Positions 9,188 through 17,521 of a DNA stretch of 64,000 nt are shown one piece after another. Position 1 is the first letter of the stretch, and each line of letters starts with the position of its first letter. The stretch covers positions 1-64,000 of the forward strand of contig JALOCA010000011.1 in NCBI GenBank assembly GCA_023227965.1, read 5' to 3'. Under the pieces are notes generated by a model. It ran no database searches, was not told the DNA's origin, and saw nothing but the letters and a program-made list of their open reading frames with translations. This stretch comes from Lentimicrobiaceae bacterium (lineage in GTDB: Bacteria > Bacteroidota > Bacteroidia > Bacteroidales > JALOCA01). The position numbers and the translations under genes are program-made.

Positions 9188-11089
9188 ATGAGCGAAGCAA
9201 TTCATCATGAATGTGGCATTGCGGTAATCCGGCTCCGCAAACCCCTTGAATACTACCTTTCGAAATACGGAACTGCATTTTATGGGTTGCACAAACTGCA
9301 CCTGCTGATGGAAAAACAGCACAACCGCGGGCAGGACGGGGCAGGAATTGCATGTATCAAACTGGATATGCCCCCCGGCAGCAAATACATTAACCGGCTG
9401 CGTTCCAATTCTCCGGCTTCTATTAACGATATTTTTAAAGGGTTATATGATAATATTCAGCAACTTACAGAAAAGTTTCCGAACCAGATCCACGATATTC
9501 AGTGGCTGAAACAAAACATGGATTTTACAGGCGAACTTTTCCTTGGACATCTTCGTTACGGAACATTCGGGAAAAACCGGATTGAAAACCTGCATCCCGT
9601 AAAACGGGCAAATAACTGGATGACGCGTAATCTTGTCCTTGCCGGGAACTTTAACCTTACCAATGTGGATGAGCTGTTCAATAAACTGATTGAATTGGGG
9701 CAGCATCCAGTTGAAACCACCGATACCCTGACTATGCTCGAAAAAATTGGGCATTTTCTGGATGTGGAAAATGAAAAATTATACCAGAAATACAAAAGTG
9801 AGGGATTTGAAAAAAAGGCTATTTCTGCGCTCATAGCCGAAAATATTGACCTTGTCCATGTTTTGCGTGAGTCTGCCGAACGCTGGGATGGTGGTTATGT
9901 TATGGCGGGATTATTAGGACACGGCGATACTTTTGTAATGCGCGATCCTTCAGGAATACGTCCGGCTTATTTTTACCAGGACGACGAAATAGTTGTTGTA
10001 ACTTCCGAACGTCCTGCAATACAAACGGCTTTTAATGTCCCTGTGGAAGCCATCAAAGAAGTTACCCCCGGAAATGCTTTAATTATTAAACGAAACGGAA
10101 TCGTTTTTGAAGAAAGTTTTACTGCACCCATGCCCCGGAAAGCCTGCTCATTCGAAAGGATTTATTTTTCGAGAGGTACAGATGCTGACATTTACAGGGA
10201 AAGAAAATCGCTCGGCAGGCAACTGCTCCATCCTATTTTACAGGCAGTTGATTATGATATAGAAAATACTGTATTTTCGTACATTCCCAATACGGCGGCG
10301 GTAGCATTTTACGGGCTGGTGGAAGCTCTTCGCGATTTCTGCACCTCCATTCAAAAAGATAAAATATTGCAATTGCAGGGCGACATTTCCCCTGAAAAAT
10401 TAGACGCCATTTTTTCACTGAAAATCAAGGTGGAAAAGATTGCAGTAAAAGATGTCAAACTGAGGACGTTTATTACCCAGGACAAACAGCGAAACGATTT
10501 AGTAGCCCATGTGTACGACATCACCTACGGCGTTCTGCGTAGCGGCATTGATAATCTAGTAGTGATTGACGATTCCATCGTTCGCGGAACTACTTTAAAA
10601 AAGAGTATTTTACGTATTCTTGACCGTTTACAACCCAAGTCCATTGTAATAGCTTCATCGGCTCCGCAAATCCGCTATCCCGATTGTTACGGAATAGATA
10701 TGGCTAAACTTACGGACTTTGTTGCATTTAATGCCGCCATTGTACTGCTTAAGGAAACCCATCAGGAACACATAATCAATGAAATATATCAAAAGTCGAA
10801 AAGACAGGAAAACCTTCCAAAAGAACAAATTGTTAATTATGTAAAAGAAATTTACAAACCGTTTACCACCGAACAGCTTTCGCAAAAAATAGCCGAATTA
10901 GTAACTGCGAACAACGTAAAGGCGAAAGTGAAAATTGTGTACCAAACTATCGAAAATCTGCACCTGGCATGTCCGAAGCATACCGGTGACTGGTATTTTA
11001 CGGGAAATTATCCTACTGCGGGTGGAAATAAAGTTGTGAATAAAGCCTTTATCAATTTTATTGAAGGGAAAAATGAAAGAGCCTACTAA
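9188..11089 (+). CDS. PurF-family amidophosphoribosyltransferase-like protein, long form
   Basis: 633 residues. After MSEAIHHE comes C9-GIAVIR, the N-terminal nucleophile of class II glutamine amidotransferases, normally exposed by removing a short propeptide. QHNRGQDGAGIA (about 44-55), GHLRYGT and MRDPSGIRPAYFY are PurF hallmarks. The PRPP-binding loop VVIDDSIVRGTT lies near 458-469 with D461 and D462. Canonical PurF makes phosphoribosylamine from PRPP and glutamine in purine synthesis and is usually 470-510 residues; this protein has about 130 extra, mainly inside the glutaminase domain (20-90) and as a C-terminal extension. Whether it is the cell's only PurF or a paralogue cannot be told. 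It converges on yifB with 8 bases between. Confidence 0.82.
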   Translation: MSEAIHHECGIAVIRLRKPLEYYLSKYGTAFYGLHKLHLLMEKQHNRGQDGAGIACIKLDMPPGSKYINRLRSNSPASINDIFKGLYDNIQQLTEKFPNQIHDIQWLKQNMDFTGELFLGHLRYGTFGKNRIENLHPVKRANNWMTRNLVLAGNFNLTNVDELFNKLIELGQHPVETTDTLTMLEKIGHFLDVENEKLYQKYKSEGFEKKAISALIAENIDLVHVLRESAERWDGGYVMAGLLGHGDTFVMRDPSGIRPAYFYQDDEIVVVTSERPAIQTAFNVPVEAIKEVTPGNALIIKRNGIVFEESFTAPMPRKACSFERIYFSRGTDADIYRERKSLGRQLLHPILQAVDYDIENTVFSYIPNTAAVAFYGLVEALRDFCTSIQKDKILQLQGDISPEKLDAIFSLKIKVEKIAVKDVKLRTFITQDKQRNDLVAHVYDITYGVLRSGIDNLVVIDDSIVRGTTLKKSILRILDRLQPKSIVIASSAPQIRYPDCYGIDMAKLTDFVAFNAAIVLLKETHQEHIINEIYQKSKRQENLPKEQIVNYVKEIYKPFTTEQLSQKIAELVTANNVKAKVKIVYQTIENLHLACPKHTGDWYFTGNYPTAGGNKVVNKAFINFIEGKNERAY

Positions 11090-11097
11090 GGCGATTT

Positions 11098-12636
11098 TCA
11101 GCTTCCCCAGCTTTCGCGGTCAAGACTGCGAAAATGAATGGCTTCGGCAAGGTGTTCGGTTTGTATTTCCGGGCTGTTTTCCAGGTCGGCAATGGTACGC
11201 GATACTTTTAGAATTCTGTCGTATGCCCTGGCGCTCAGCCCCAGTTTTTCCATGGCATTTTTTAATATCTGCCTGCTGGGTTCGTTAATTTCGCACACCT
11301 GCCTGAGCAGTTTGCTCGACATATGTGCATTGCAATATACTCCTTTTACATCGGTAAAACGTTGTTCCTGAATTTGACGGGCGGCAACAACCCTATGGCG
11401 AATTTTTTCACTTTTTTCAGAAGCTCTTGAGTCGGATAGTTCGCGAAAAGGCACCGGAACCACTTCCACGTGAATATCAATTCTGTCCATTAAAGGACCG
11501 GAAATTTTGTTCAGGTATTTTTGTACCAAACCCGGCGGACAGACACAATCTTTTTCGGGGTGATTATAATACCCGCAGGGGCAGGGGTTCATGGCTGCTA
11601 CCAACATGAAACTGGCGGGGTAGGCTACCGTTGATTTTGCCCTGGAAATAGTTACTTCTCTATCTTCCAGTGGTTGTCGCAACACCTCCAATACTGTACG
11701 TTTGAATTCGGGAAGTTCATCAAGAAAAAGAACACCGTTATGTGCAAGCGAAATTTCGCCGGGTTGGGGGTTTCCACCTCCACCTACCAATGCTACGTCG
11801 CTTATAGTATGGTGTGGCGAACGAAAGGGACGGATAGAAATCAGGGAAGCATCTTTTTGCATTTTGCCGGCTACCGAATGTATTTTAGTGGTTTCAAGGG
11901 CTTCGTACAGGTTGAGTGGAGGTAAAATAGACGGCAGGCGTTTTGCCAGCATGGTTTTGCCAGCACCGGGAGGACCGATCAGTATTACATTATGTCCGCC
12001 TGCTGCCGCAATTTCGAGAGCACGTTTAATGTTTTCCTGCCCTTTAACATCAGAAAAATCAAATTCGTATTCGTTAAGATGGTTATAAAATTCTTCCCGT
12101 GTATTTACAGTTACCGGTTCCAGGATATTTTCTTCATTAAAAAAATCAATGACTTCCCTGATATTTTCCACTCCATACACCTCCAGATCGTTTACAATGG
12201 CAGCTTCCCTTGCATTTTGCCGGGGAAGGATTATTCCCTTAAATCCTTGGTTTCGTGCCTCAATGGCAATAGACAGTGCTCCTTTTACGGGTTGAAATCC
12301 TCCGTCGAGCGACAGTTCGCCCATGATGATGTATTCATTTATTCTCTCAACTTTTATCTGTTCGGAGGCAGCAAGTATGCCTACTGCAATCGTAAGGTCG
12401 TAAGCCGAACCTTCCTTCCGGATATCGGCAGGAGCCATGTTGATGATTATTTTTTTGCCCGGAAAGCGATAGCCGGTATTGCGCAGCGCAGCTTCAATAC
12501 GCTGATGGCTTTCTTTTACAGCGTTATCGGGCAGTCCTACCATAAAAAACTGCACGCCGGGTTCCATGTTTATTTCTACGGTAATGGTAATGGCATTGAT
12601 GCCATGAATAGTGCTACCGAAGGTTTTAACAAGCAT
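11098..12636 (-). CDS. YifB/ComM-family Mg-chelatase-like AAA+ ATPase
   Basis: 512 residues in three parts: an N-terminal Lon-protease-like domain (about 1-170, GLPDNAVKESHQRIEAAL and the NMAPADIRKEGSAYDL motif), an AAA+ core with Walker A GPPGAGKTM and Walker B GVLFLDELPEF, and a C-terminal Mg-chelatase-type domain (LSARAYDRILKVSRTIADL). A cysteine cluster (CPCGYYNHPEKDCVCPPG) is typical of the family. The characterised relative ComM is a branch-migration helicase that promotes integration of incoming DNA during natural transformation. I start at MLVKTFGSTIHG rather than 27 bases upstream, because family members begin there. There is no conserved operon partner; it is followed on the upstream side by the YciI relic. 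Confidence 0.9.
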   Translation of the reverse strand: MLVKTFGSTIHGINAITITVEINMEPGVQFFMVGLPDNAVKESHQRIEAALRNTGYRFPGKKIIINMAPADIRKEGSAYDLTIAVGILAASEQIKVERINEYIIMGELSLDGGFQPVKGALSIAIEARNQGFKGIILPRQNAREAAIVNDLEVYGVENIREVIDFFNEENILEPVTVNTREEFYNHLNEYEFDFSDVKGQENIKRALEIAAAGGHNVILIGPPGAGKTMLAKRLPSILPPLNLYEALETTKIHSVAGKMQKDASLISIRPFRSPHHTISDVALVGGGGNPQPGEISLAHNGVLFLDELPEFKRTVLEVLRQPLEDREVTISRAKSTVAYPASFMLVAAMNPCPCGYYNHPEKDCVCPPGLVQKYLNKISGPLMDRIDIHVEVVPVPFRELSDSRASEKSEKIRHRVVAARQIQEQRFTDVKGVYCNAHMSSKLLRQVCEINEPSRQILKNAMEKLGLSARAYDRILKVSRTIADLENSPEIQTEHLAEAIHFRSLDRESWGS

Positions 12637-12688
12637 ATTTCTTTTTTTGTCGGCAATGTACAAATTATTTCGACAGGATGCAATGAAG

Positions 12689-12826
12689 CTAAAAAAGTTT
12701 ACTACCGGTAACCACCCACCAGGGATGAATTTTGTAACCCATCCTACCGGCTTTTACGGCAGGGTCGAGTTTTACGAAACTTTCGGCTTCTTCATAACTT
12801 TCTATGGATATTAAAACCCTGATGGG
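12689..12826 (-). pseudogene. 3' remnant of a YciI-like gene, truncated at a dispersed repeat
   Basis: Read on the minus strand, 45 open codons run to the TAG at 12691-12689. They encode SYEEAESFVKLDPAVKAG and then RMGYKIHPWWVV, the C-terminal half of a YciI-like ferredoxin-fold protein (EAEaFvk-DPavkaG...hpWwv pattern). There is no start codon; the frame is closed upstream by TAA at 12829-12827 inside the repeat at 12798-12861. The last conserved residues therefore abut the repeat, as if its arrival, or a deletion next to it, removed the 5' half. Family members are about 90-140 residues. The assignment rests on a short stretch, so the family name is less certain than the fact of a remnant. 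Confidence 0.6.
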
Positions 12827-12861
12827 TTATACAAAACATATTTTATCCCGAACTCAGGTTA
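12798..12861 (-). repeat. Dispersed ~64-bp repeat, copy 1
   Basis: On the plus strand this shares CTTTCTATGGATATTAAAAC, then CCTGAYGGGTTA and TTTTATCCCGRACTCAGGTTA with 54231-54296 (copy 2), differing only at a few positions and small indels. It contains a small hairpin, AACCC-TGAT-GGGTT. A partial third copy lies at 48609-48640. Confidence 0.75.
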
Positions 12862-12872
12862 ATAAATAGCTT

Positions 12873-14111
12873 TCAGTTTTTGGATGTAAAATTTCTGAGT
12901 TGTTTTTCGCCCAACCTGCGCACGGGAAACCAGGCTGCTACAATTCCCAAAGCAAGCACGGTGGCAAAAACAGAAAGGAAGTCCATCCATTGCATCTTAA
13001 CAGGATAGGCATTTACCACAAAAGTGCTGTCGGCAGACTGCAACCGTATGATGCCAAACTGCTGTTGCAGATAGCAAACAATAAATCCGAAAAATAGACC
13101 CAACAAAGCACCTCCTATCGAAATGAGTAAACCTTCAGTGCGGAAAATATTTTTGATAAGTCTGTTATCGGCTCCCATGTTGCGTAGTATGCCTATATCT
13201 TCGGTCTTGTCGAGAATAAGCATGGAAAGAGAGCCTACTACATTAAATGCCGCTATGAAGAGAATAAAAGCAAGGATTAGAAAAATTGCCCATTTTTCTG
13301 ATTTCATGATACGGTAAAGCATTTCCTGTTGCTGAAAACGGTTTTTTACAACAAAATCTTTACCACACAATGTCTCTGCTTGCTTTTGTATCTTGTCCTG
13401 AGAGATTTTATCTGACAGTGAAAGTTCTATCGAGGTGAGTTCCTGGTCGTAATCGAGCAGTCTGCGTGCAAAACGAATTGGAACCAAAAGATATTTGGTA
13501 TCGAAATCCTGTTGCACGGAAAAAATACCCGACAGGTAAATAGCCTCACTATTGAACGCTTCTTCAAGATTAAGTGAAACATTGCTGCCTCTGCGCGGAA
13601 CGTAAACCATCAGGGGTGTGTTAAAATCGTTCAGTTGTACATTCAGGTAATACGCTATTCCGGCGCCCATTACTGCATAATCTGTTTCCCCGTCTTCCAA
13701 TACAAAATCGCCTTCCACAAGCATAGTGTCAAGTGGATTCGCTTTTTTAAAACCGCTGCTTACACCTTTAATGGTGGCAATAAACTGCTTTTCGTGGTAA
13801 CGAAGAAGGGCATTTTCTTCGATTACCTCGGTGTATTTTATCACGCCAGATAACTTTTTCAACTTTTCGGCAGGAATTGAGGATGCATTGAATGTTTTTC
13901 CTTCCTTCCAAGTAATCACCAGGTCGGGGTTAAATGTATTGAAGAGCGATTCCACCAACTGCTGGAACCCGTTGAACACCGAAAGCACCACTACCAATGC
14001 CATAGTTCCCACGGTAATTCCTGCCACCGAAATACCCGAAATGATATTGATGATGTTGTGCGACTTTTTTGCAAAAAAATATCGTTTGGCTATGTAAAAC
14101 GGCAGGTGCAC
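12873..14111 (-). CDS. LolC/LolE-type ABC transporter permease
   Basis: 412 residues with the LolCDE/MacB permease layout: one N-terminal helix (about 22-45, IISGISVAGITVGTMALVVV), a large periplasmic domain (about 46-260), then three C-terminal helices (about 272-295, 315-345 and 370-395). The start MHLPFYIAKRYFFAKKSHN with ININISG-like context is typical of LolC/LolE, which release lipoproteins from the inner membrane for transport to the outer membrane. Bacteroidota often use one gene for both roles. It starts with GTG. It is downstream of rbfA and a methyltransferase; rbfA next to this permease is common in the phylum. The ATPase partner (LolD) is not in the window. Confidence 0.85.
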   Translation of the reverse strand: MHLPFYIAKRYFFAKKSHNIINIISGISVAGITVGTMALVVVLSVFNGFQQLVESLFNTFNPDLVITWKEGKTFNASSIPAEKLKKLSGVIKYTEVIEENALLRYHEKQFIATIKGVSSGFKKANPLDTMLVEGDFVLEDGETDYAVMGAGIAYYLNVQLNDFNTPLMVYVPRRGSNVSLNLEEAFNSEAIYLSGIFSVQQDFDTKYLLVPIRFARRLLDYDQELTSIELSLSDKISQDKIQKQAETLCGKDFVVKNRFQQQEMLYRIMKSEKWAIFLILAFILFIAAFNVVGSLSMLILDKTEDIGILRNMGADNRLIKNIFRTEGLLISIGGALLGLFFGFIVCYLQQQFGIIRLQSADSTFVVNAYPVKMQWMDFLSVFATVLALGIVAAWFPVRRLGEKQLRNFTSKN

Positions 14112-14173
14112 GGGGGATTATAAATGATTAATTATTAGTGATAAAATTAATAAACTATTATCAAATTAGGATA

Positions 14174-14980
14174 TTACTTCCATGCTTTTACAATTAAGCC
14201 TGTTCCGGTTTTATGAGCGCCTTTAACATCAAAATAGTTCAACAGCAGCGAAAAAGGGAAGGTAATCAGGTAGTAAACAGGCAAGACAATAAAAAAGAGT
14301 TTTGAAACTCCTAGCAACTGTATAGGAAATTTCATTGAAAGTTTCCATGAAATTTTACCAGGGCAGCCATACTGGTAATATGCTTCGGTGCGGGCGAACC
14401 CTGCTTTTTGCAGTTTTTCCTGTATTTCGGAAATGTTATATCCGTCGCGTACATGTTCCCCGATGAATGAGCCGCCGCTGTGCTCATGCACATCAGAACC
14501 TCCCTGATCGGAAGGGGTAGAAATAAGTACCATTCCACCAGGATTCAATGCACGATGAAAATTTTCGAAAACGGTAACGTCTTTTAGAATATGTTCCATA
14601 ACATCAACGGAAAGAATCAGGTCGTAACGTTCCGTTTCGGAAAGAGTAGTAAGGTCGCAGAAAGAAAAAGAGGTATTGCGTTTGCCAATGGTTGTAAAAA
14701 ATGTGTTGCAGTCGTTTATCTGCTCGTTTTTAACATCCACGCCATGAATAGTCCATCTTTTATTTATTCCGGATAAGAAAAAGGAATATTGCCCAAAACC
14801 CGAGCCTGCATCTAAGAGGCGGGCTTCATCCCTGTGAAACTTTGCCCATAGCCGGATTTCTTTTTTAATGTGCCAGGTACGCAGTAGCAACAAATCGAGC
14901 ATGCGATAGAATAATTTACGCAACAGGGGAGCCTTGTTGAAAAATTTCCCCAGTGTATGTTTTATAGGATCATATTGCAT
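14174..14980 (-). CDS. Class I SAM-dependent methyltransferase
   Basis: 268 residues. Motif I is LLDAGSGFGQYSFFL (55-69), the post-I acidic region is HGVDVKNEQI and the motif near SVDVMEHIL is typical of methyltransferase type 11/UbiE-like domains. A hydrophobic C-terminal stretch (about 228-250) suggests membrane association. The substrate is unknown. Its ATG overlaps the rbfA stop (14980), so the two are translationally coupled; the LolC/E permease follows after 62 bases. Linkage to rbfA does not by itself indicate rRNA as substrate, and the membrane-facing tail argues for a lipid, quinone or glycan. Confidence 0.82.
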   Translation of the reverse strand: MQYDPIKHTLGKFFNKAPLLRKLFYRMLDLLLLRTWHIKKEIRLWAKFHRDEARLLDAGSGFGQYSFFLSGINKRWTIHGVDVKNEQINDCNTFFTTIGKRNTSFSFCDLTTLSETERYDLILSVDVMEHILKDVTVFENFHRALNPGGMVLISTPSDQGGSDVHEHSGGSFIGEHVRDGYNISEIQEKLQKAGFARTEAYYQYGCPGKISWKLSMKFPIQLLGVSKLFFIVLPVYYLITFPFSLLLNYFDVKGAHKTGTGLIVKAWK

Positions 14981-15333
14981 CAGGAAGGTGTTTCGTTATT
15001 TTTAAGCAGGTTTTCAATTTTTTCGATATAGTCGAGTGAATCGTCAATAAAAAATTCGAGTTCAGGGACCACTCTTAATTGTTTACCTACCTGCTGGGCA
15101 AGAGCATGGCGTATTTCGCGATGGTGTTTTTCTATTTGTTCAAACAGGGCGTTCTTATCCTTCATTCCGAAAAGACTCAGATAAACCTTTGCTAACGACA
15201 GGTCGCTGGTTACATGAACCTTTGTAACTGTGATAAGGGCGCTCTGAAAATGGTTACGACTTTCGGTTTGAAATATTAGCCCTAATTCCTTTTGCATCAA
15301 ACGTGCAATTTTTTGCTGACGTGTACTTTCCAT
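14980..15333 (-). CDS. rbfA: Ribosome-binding factor A
   Basis: 117 residues, the usual length. MESTRQQKIARLMQKELGLI is the standard N-terminus, and LITVTKVHVTSDLSLAKVYL followed by LRVVPELEFFIDDSLDY is the KH-type RNA-binding core. RbfA binds the 5' end region of 16S rRNA and helps late maturation of the 30S subunit, especially in the cold. First gene of the rbfA-methyltransferase-permease unit. A -7 box (15345-15338) ends only four bases before the ATG, so the mRNA may be leaderless. Confidence 0.95.
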   Translation of the reverse strand: MESTRQQKIARLMQKELGLIFQTESRNHFQSALITVTKVHVTSDLSLAKVYLSLFGMKDKNALFEQIEKHHREIRHALAQQVGKQLRVVPELEFFIDDSLDYIEKIENLLKNNETPS

Positions 15334-15337
15334 AGTG

Positions 15338-15345
15338 CAAAAATA
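15338..15345 (-). promoter_or_regulatory. -7 box (TATTTTTG) 4 bases from the rbfA ATG
   Basis: Exact TAnnTTTG on the minus strand, followed by CACT and then ATG. With the usual 5-7 bases to the start point, transcription would begin at or within the start codon, giving a leaderless rbfA message. Confidence 0.4.
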
Positions 15346-15482
15346 TTAAATAAATGTTCTTTTAATTATCTCCACGGCTGGCAGGAAATGTGGAAGCAAT
15401 CCGGTTAACAAAAGTAAGAATATTTCCCTGTTTTGCGTTTAAAATAACCGGGCAGGAAAAAGAGTAACTGTGATCTGTGCAA

Positions 15483-16508
15483 TTACAGGGTCATTTCGCC
15501 CCGCAGCGGAGCCTGCAAAAGTCGTTTTGTTTCTTCGGTTGGTAAATTTTGTCCGAGCAGAAACATAAGTTTCGTTACGGCGGATTCTGTGGTAATGTCG
15601 TATCCACTGATTACGCCTATTTTGCCTAATTCGGCGCTGGTTTCGTACTTACCTAAATCCACGGAACCGCCCCTACATTGTGTTACATTATAAATAATTA
15701 TATCCTTTGCCGCAGCCTGTCGTAATGCATCGAGAAATCCGGGATGGGTGGGCGCATTTCCTGCTCCAAAGGTTTCGAGAATAACGGCTTTTAAGCCTTC
15801 GGTATGCAGTATGGCATTAACGGCAGCTTCCGAAATGCCCGGAAATAATTTGCAAATGGCAATATGCGTATCGAGGTTACGATATACCTTTAATTTTTTG
15901 AAATTGGGACGGGCTATGCTGTTGCGGTTGTAGCGGATATACACTCCCACTTCGGCAAGTATGGGATAATTACCCGAAAGAAATGCATCGAAGTTCTCGG
16001 CATTATACTTTGTGGTACGGTTGCCGCGGTACAGCTTATTCTCAAATTGTATGGCTACTTCGGGAACAAGGGGAGTGTTGTCTTCTTTTGCAGCAGCTAT
16101 TTCAATGCTGTTGATAAAATTATCGCGGGCATCAGTTCGTATTACCCCGATGGGAAGTTGCGAACCGGTAAATATCACCGGTTTGTTAAGATTTTCAAGC
16201 ATAAAACTGAGCATGGAAGCCGTGTACGCCATGGTGTCGGAACCATGTAAAATTACAAATCCGTCGTACTTTTCGTACTTTTCTTCTATGATTTCTGCAA
16301 GCTGAATCCAGAACTGCGGGTTCATGTTCGACGAATCGAGAAGAGGATCAAAAGAATGAAAGCTGAGTTGATAATCGAAATTACGGAGGATGGGAATATG
16401 CTGGTACAGATGTGCAAAGTCGAAAGGTTGCAATGCTCCGCTTTGTTTATCTTGTACCATACCAATGGTTCCGCCAGTGTAAATTACTAAAATGGATGTA
16501 TTTTGCAT
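15483..16508 (-). CDS. ansA: Type I (cytoplasmic) L-asparaginase
   Basis: 341 residues. The first catalytic triad element is YTGGTIGM with T11 and T14, and the second is LHGSDTMAYTAS with D91 and T92; TGSQLPIGVIRTDARDN supplies the conserved basic residue region. No signal peptide, so it is cytoplasmic, converting asparagine to aspartate and ammonia. The length and NMNPQFW region fit the type I enzymes. It follows tatD by 23 bases, likely one transcript; ansA-tatD linkage is seen elsewhere in Bacteroidota. A 149-base gap before rbfA shows no terminator I can defend. Confidence 0.93.
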   Translation of the reverse strand: MQNTSILVIYTGGTIGMVQDKQSGALQPFDFAHLYQHIPILRNFDYQLSFHSFDPLLDSSNMNPQFWIQLAEIIEEKYEKYDGFVILHGSDTMAYTASMLSFMLENLNKPVIFTGSQLPIGVIRTDARDNFINSIEIAAAKEDNTPLVPEVAIQFENKLYRGNRTTKYNAENFDAFLSGNYPILAEVGVYIRYNRNSIARPNFKKLKVYRNLDTHIAICKLFPGISEAAVNAILHTEGLKAVILETFGAGNAPTHPGFLDALRQAAAKDIIIYNVTQCRGGSVDLGKYETSAELGKIGVISGYDITTESAVTKLMFLLGQNLPTEETKRLLQAPLRGEMTL

Positions 16509-16531
16509 TTTTTTTTCTCCATTACTTTTTA

Positions 16532-17302
16532 TCAGGGTAAATGAAAAAGTTGTTTTGCATTGTTTGTAGTTACTTCCGCCACTTCTTCCATGTTTATAGC
16601 TTTTATTTCGGCAATCTTGGAGGCTATTAAAGGCAGGTAAGCACTTTCGTTCCTTTTTCCGCGGTAAGGAACGGGTGCAAGGTAAGGCGAATCAGTTTCG
16701 AGCAGCAGGTGCTGCAGTCCGATGTGTGCCACCACTTTTCCCAAACCTGAGTTTTTAAACGTTATAACTCCGCCAATTCCAAGCATAAAACCGAGACTTA
16801 TGGCTTTTTCAGCCTGCTTTATGTTGCCCGAAAAACAATGAAACACCCCTTTCAACGAAGCAAGATGCAGTTCTTCCAAAATAGTGAGTACTTCGTCGTT
16901 GGCATTCCGGGTGTGAATTACAGCCGGAAGTTGATATTTGTTTGCCCAAACCAATTGCTTTATCAATGCCTGGCGTTGTTGGATGACATAGGCGGTATCC
17001 CAGTATAAGTCCATACCTATTTCACCTATAGCAATATAACTACGAAGAGCCAGATTTTTTTCCATTACAAGCAATTCTTCCTCGAAGTTATCCTTTACCG
17101 AAGTGGGATGCAACCCTATCATGGGAAAACACGAAGCCGGGAAGGCGTCGCAAAGTGAATGGAGTGCCGGAAGAGTTTTGCTGTCAACATTGGGTAACAG
17201 CAGGTATTTTACCCCGTTGCTGATGGCTCTTTCCACAGTTTGTTGCCTGTCGTTGTGGAATTCTTCCAGGTAAAGATGGGTATGGGTGTCCGCTAAAATC
17301 AT
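16532..17302 (-). CDS. TatD-family metal-dependent hydrolase (DNase)
   Basis: 256 residues with the TIM-barrel amidohydrolase signature of TatD: ADTHTHLYLEEF (D5, H7, H9 metal ligands), MIGLHPTSV, AIGEIGMDLYWD (glutamate ligand), QLPAVIHTRNANDE, FHCFSGN and LLETDSPYLAPVPYRGKRNE. TatD enzymes are 3'-5' exonucleases/DNases linked to DNA repair. Length is normal. It precedes ansA in the same direction. The start ATG lies four bases after a TATTTTTG box, suggesting a leaderless message. Confidence 0.93.
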   Translation of the reverse strand: MILADTHTHLYLEEFHNDRQQTVERAISNGVKYLLLPNVDSKTLPALHSLCDAFPASCFPMIGLHPTSVKDNFEEELLVMEKNLALRSYIAIGEIGMDLYWDTAYVIQQRQALIKQLVWANKYQLPAVIHTRNANDEVLTILEELHLASLKGVFHCFSGNIKQAEKAISLGFMLGIGGVITFKNSGLGKVVAHIGLQHLLLETDSPYLAPVPYRGKRNESAYLPLIASKIAEIKAINMEEVAEVTTNNAKQLFHLP

Positions 17303-17306
17303 TTGG

Positions 17307-17314
17307 CAAAAATA
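17307..17314 (-). promoter_or_regulatory. -7 box (TATTTTTG) 4 bases from the tatD ATG
   Basis: Exact TAnnTTTG on the minus strand, followed by CCAA and then ATG: the same spacing as for rbfA. Predicts transcription starting at the start codon. Confidence 0.4.
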
Positions 17315-17357
17315 CGGTTTTTGGTTTCTTAAATATTTTGAATTTTTTAAAAAACTC

Positions 17358-17383
17358 TTCCGAAGTGTGAAACACCCGGAAGG
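17358..17383. terminator. Strong hairpin between two divergent genes
   Basis: CTTCCG pairs with CGGAAG and, inside it, GTGT pairs with ACAC around a GAA loop. It is flanked by GTTTTT on the plus side and AGTTTTTT on the minus side, so it looks like a bidirectional terminator. The flanking genes are divergent, so there is nothing obvious to terminate; it may be a leftover of a deleted gene or an attenuator. Confidence 0.4.
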
Positions 17384-17521
17384 TTTTTGCGTTAACCTTT
17401 TAAAGTTTGCAGGACATTGAAGAGTTTATGGTAATAATAAATAAACAATTTTACAGTTAATCTCTTGTTGTTTGCTTATGTTTATTATTTTTACACCCGT
17501 TTAATCTTATAAAAAATAACA

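Noticed and set aside
11992..12711. 239-codon plus-strand frame opposite yifB
   Set aside because: Entirely antisense to a well-conserved gene.
12611..12814. Plus-strand frame across the yifB-permease gap
   Set aside because: It is the antisense of the YciI relic; the sense reading matches a known family.
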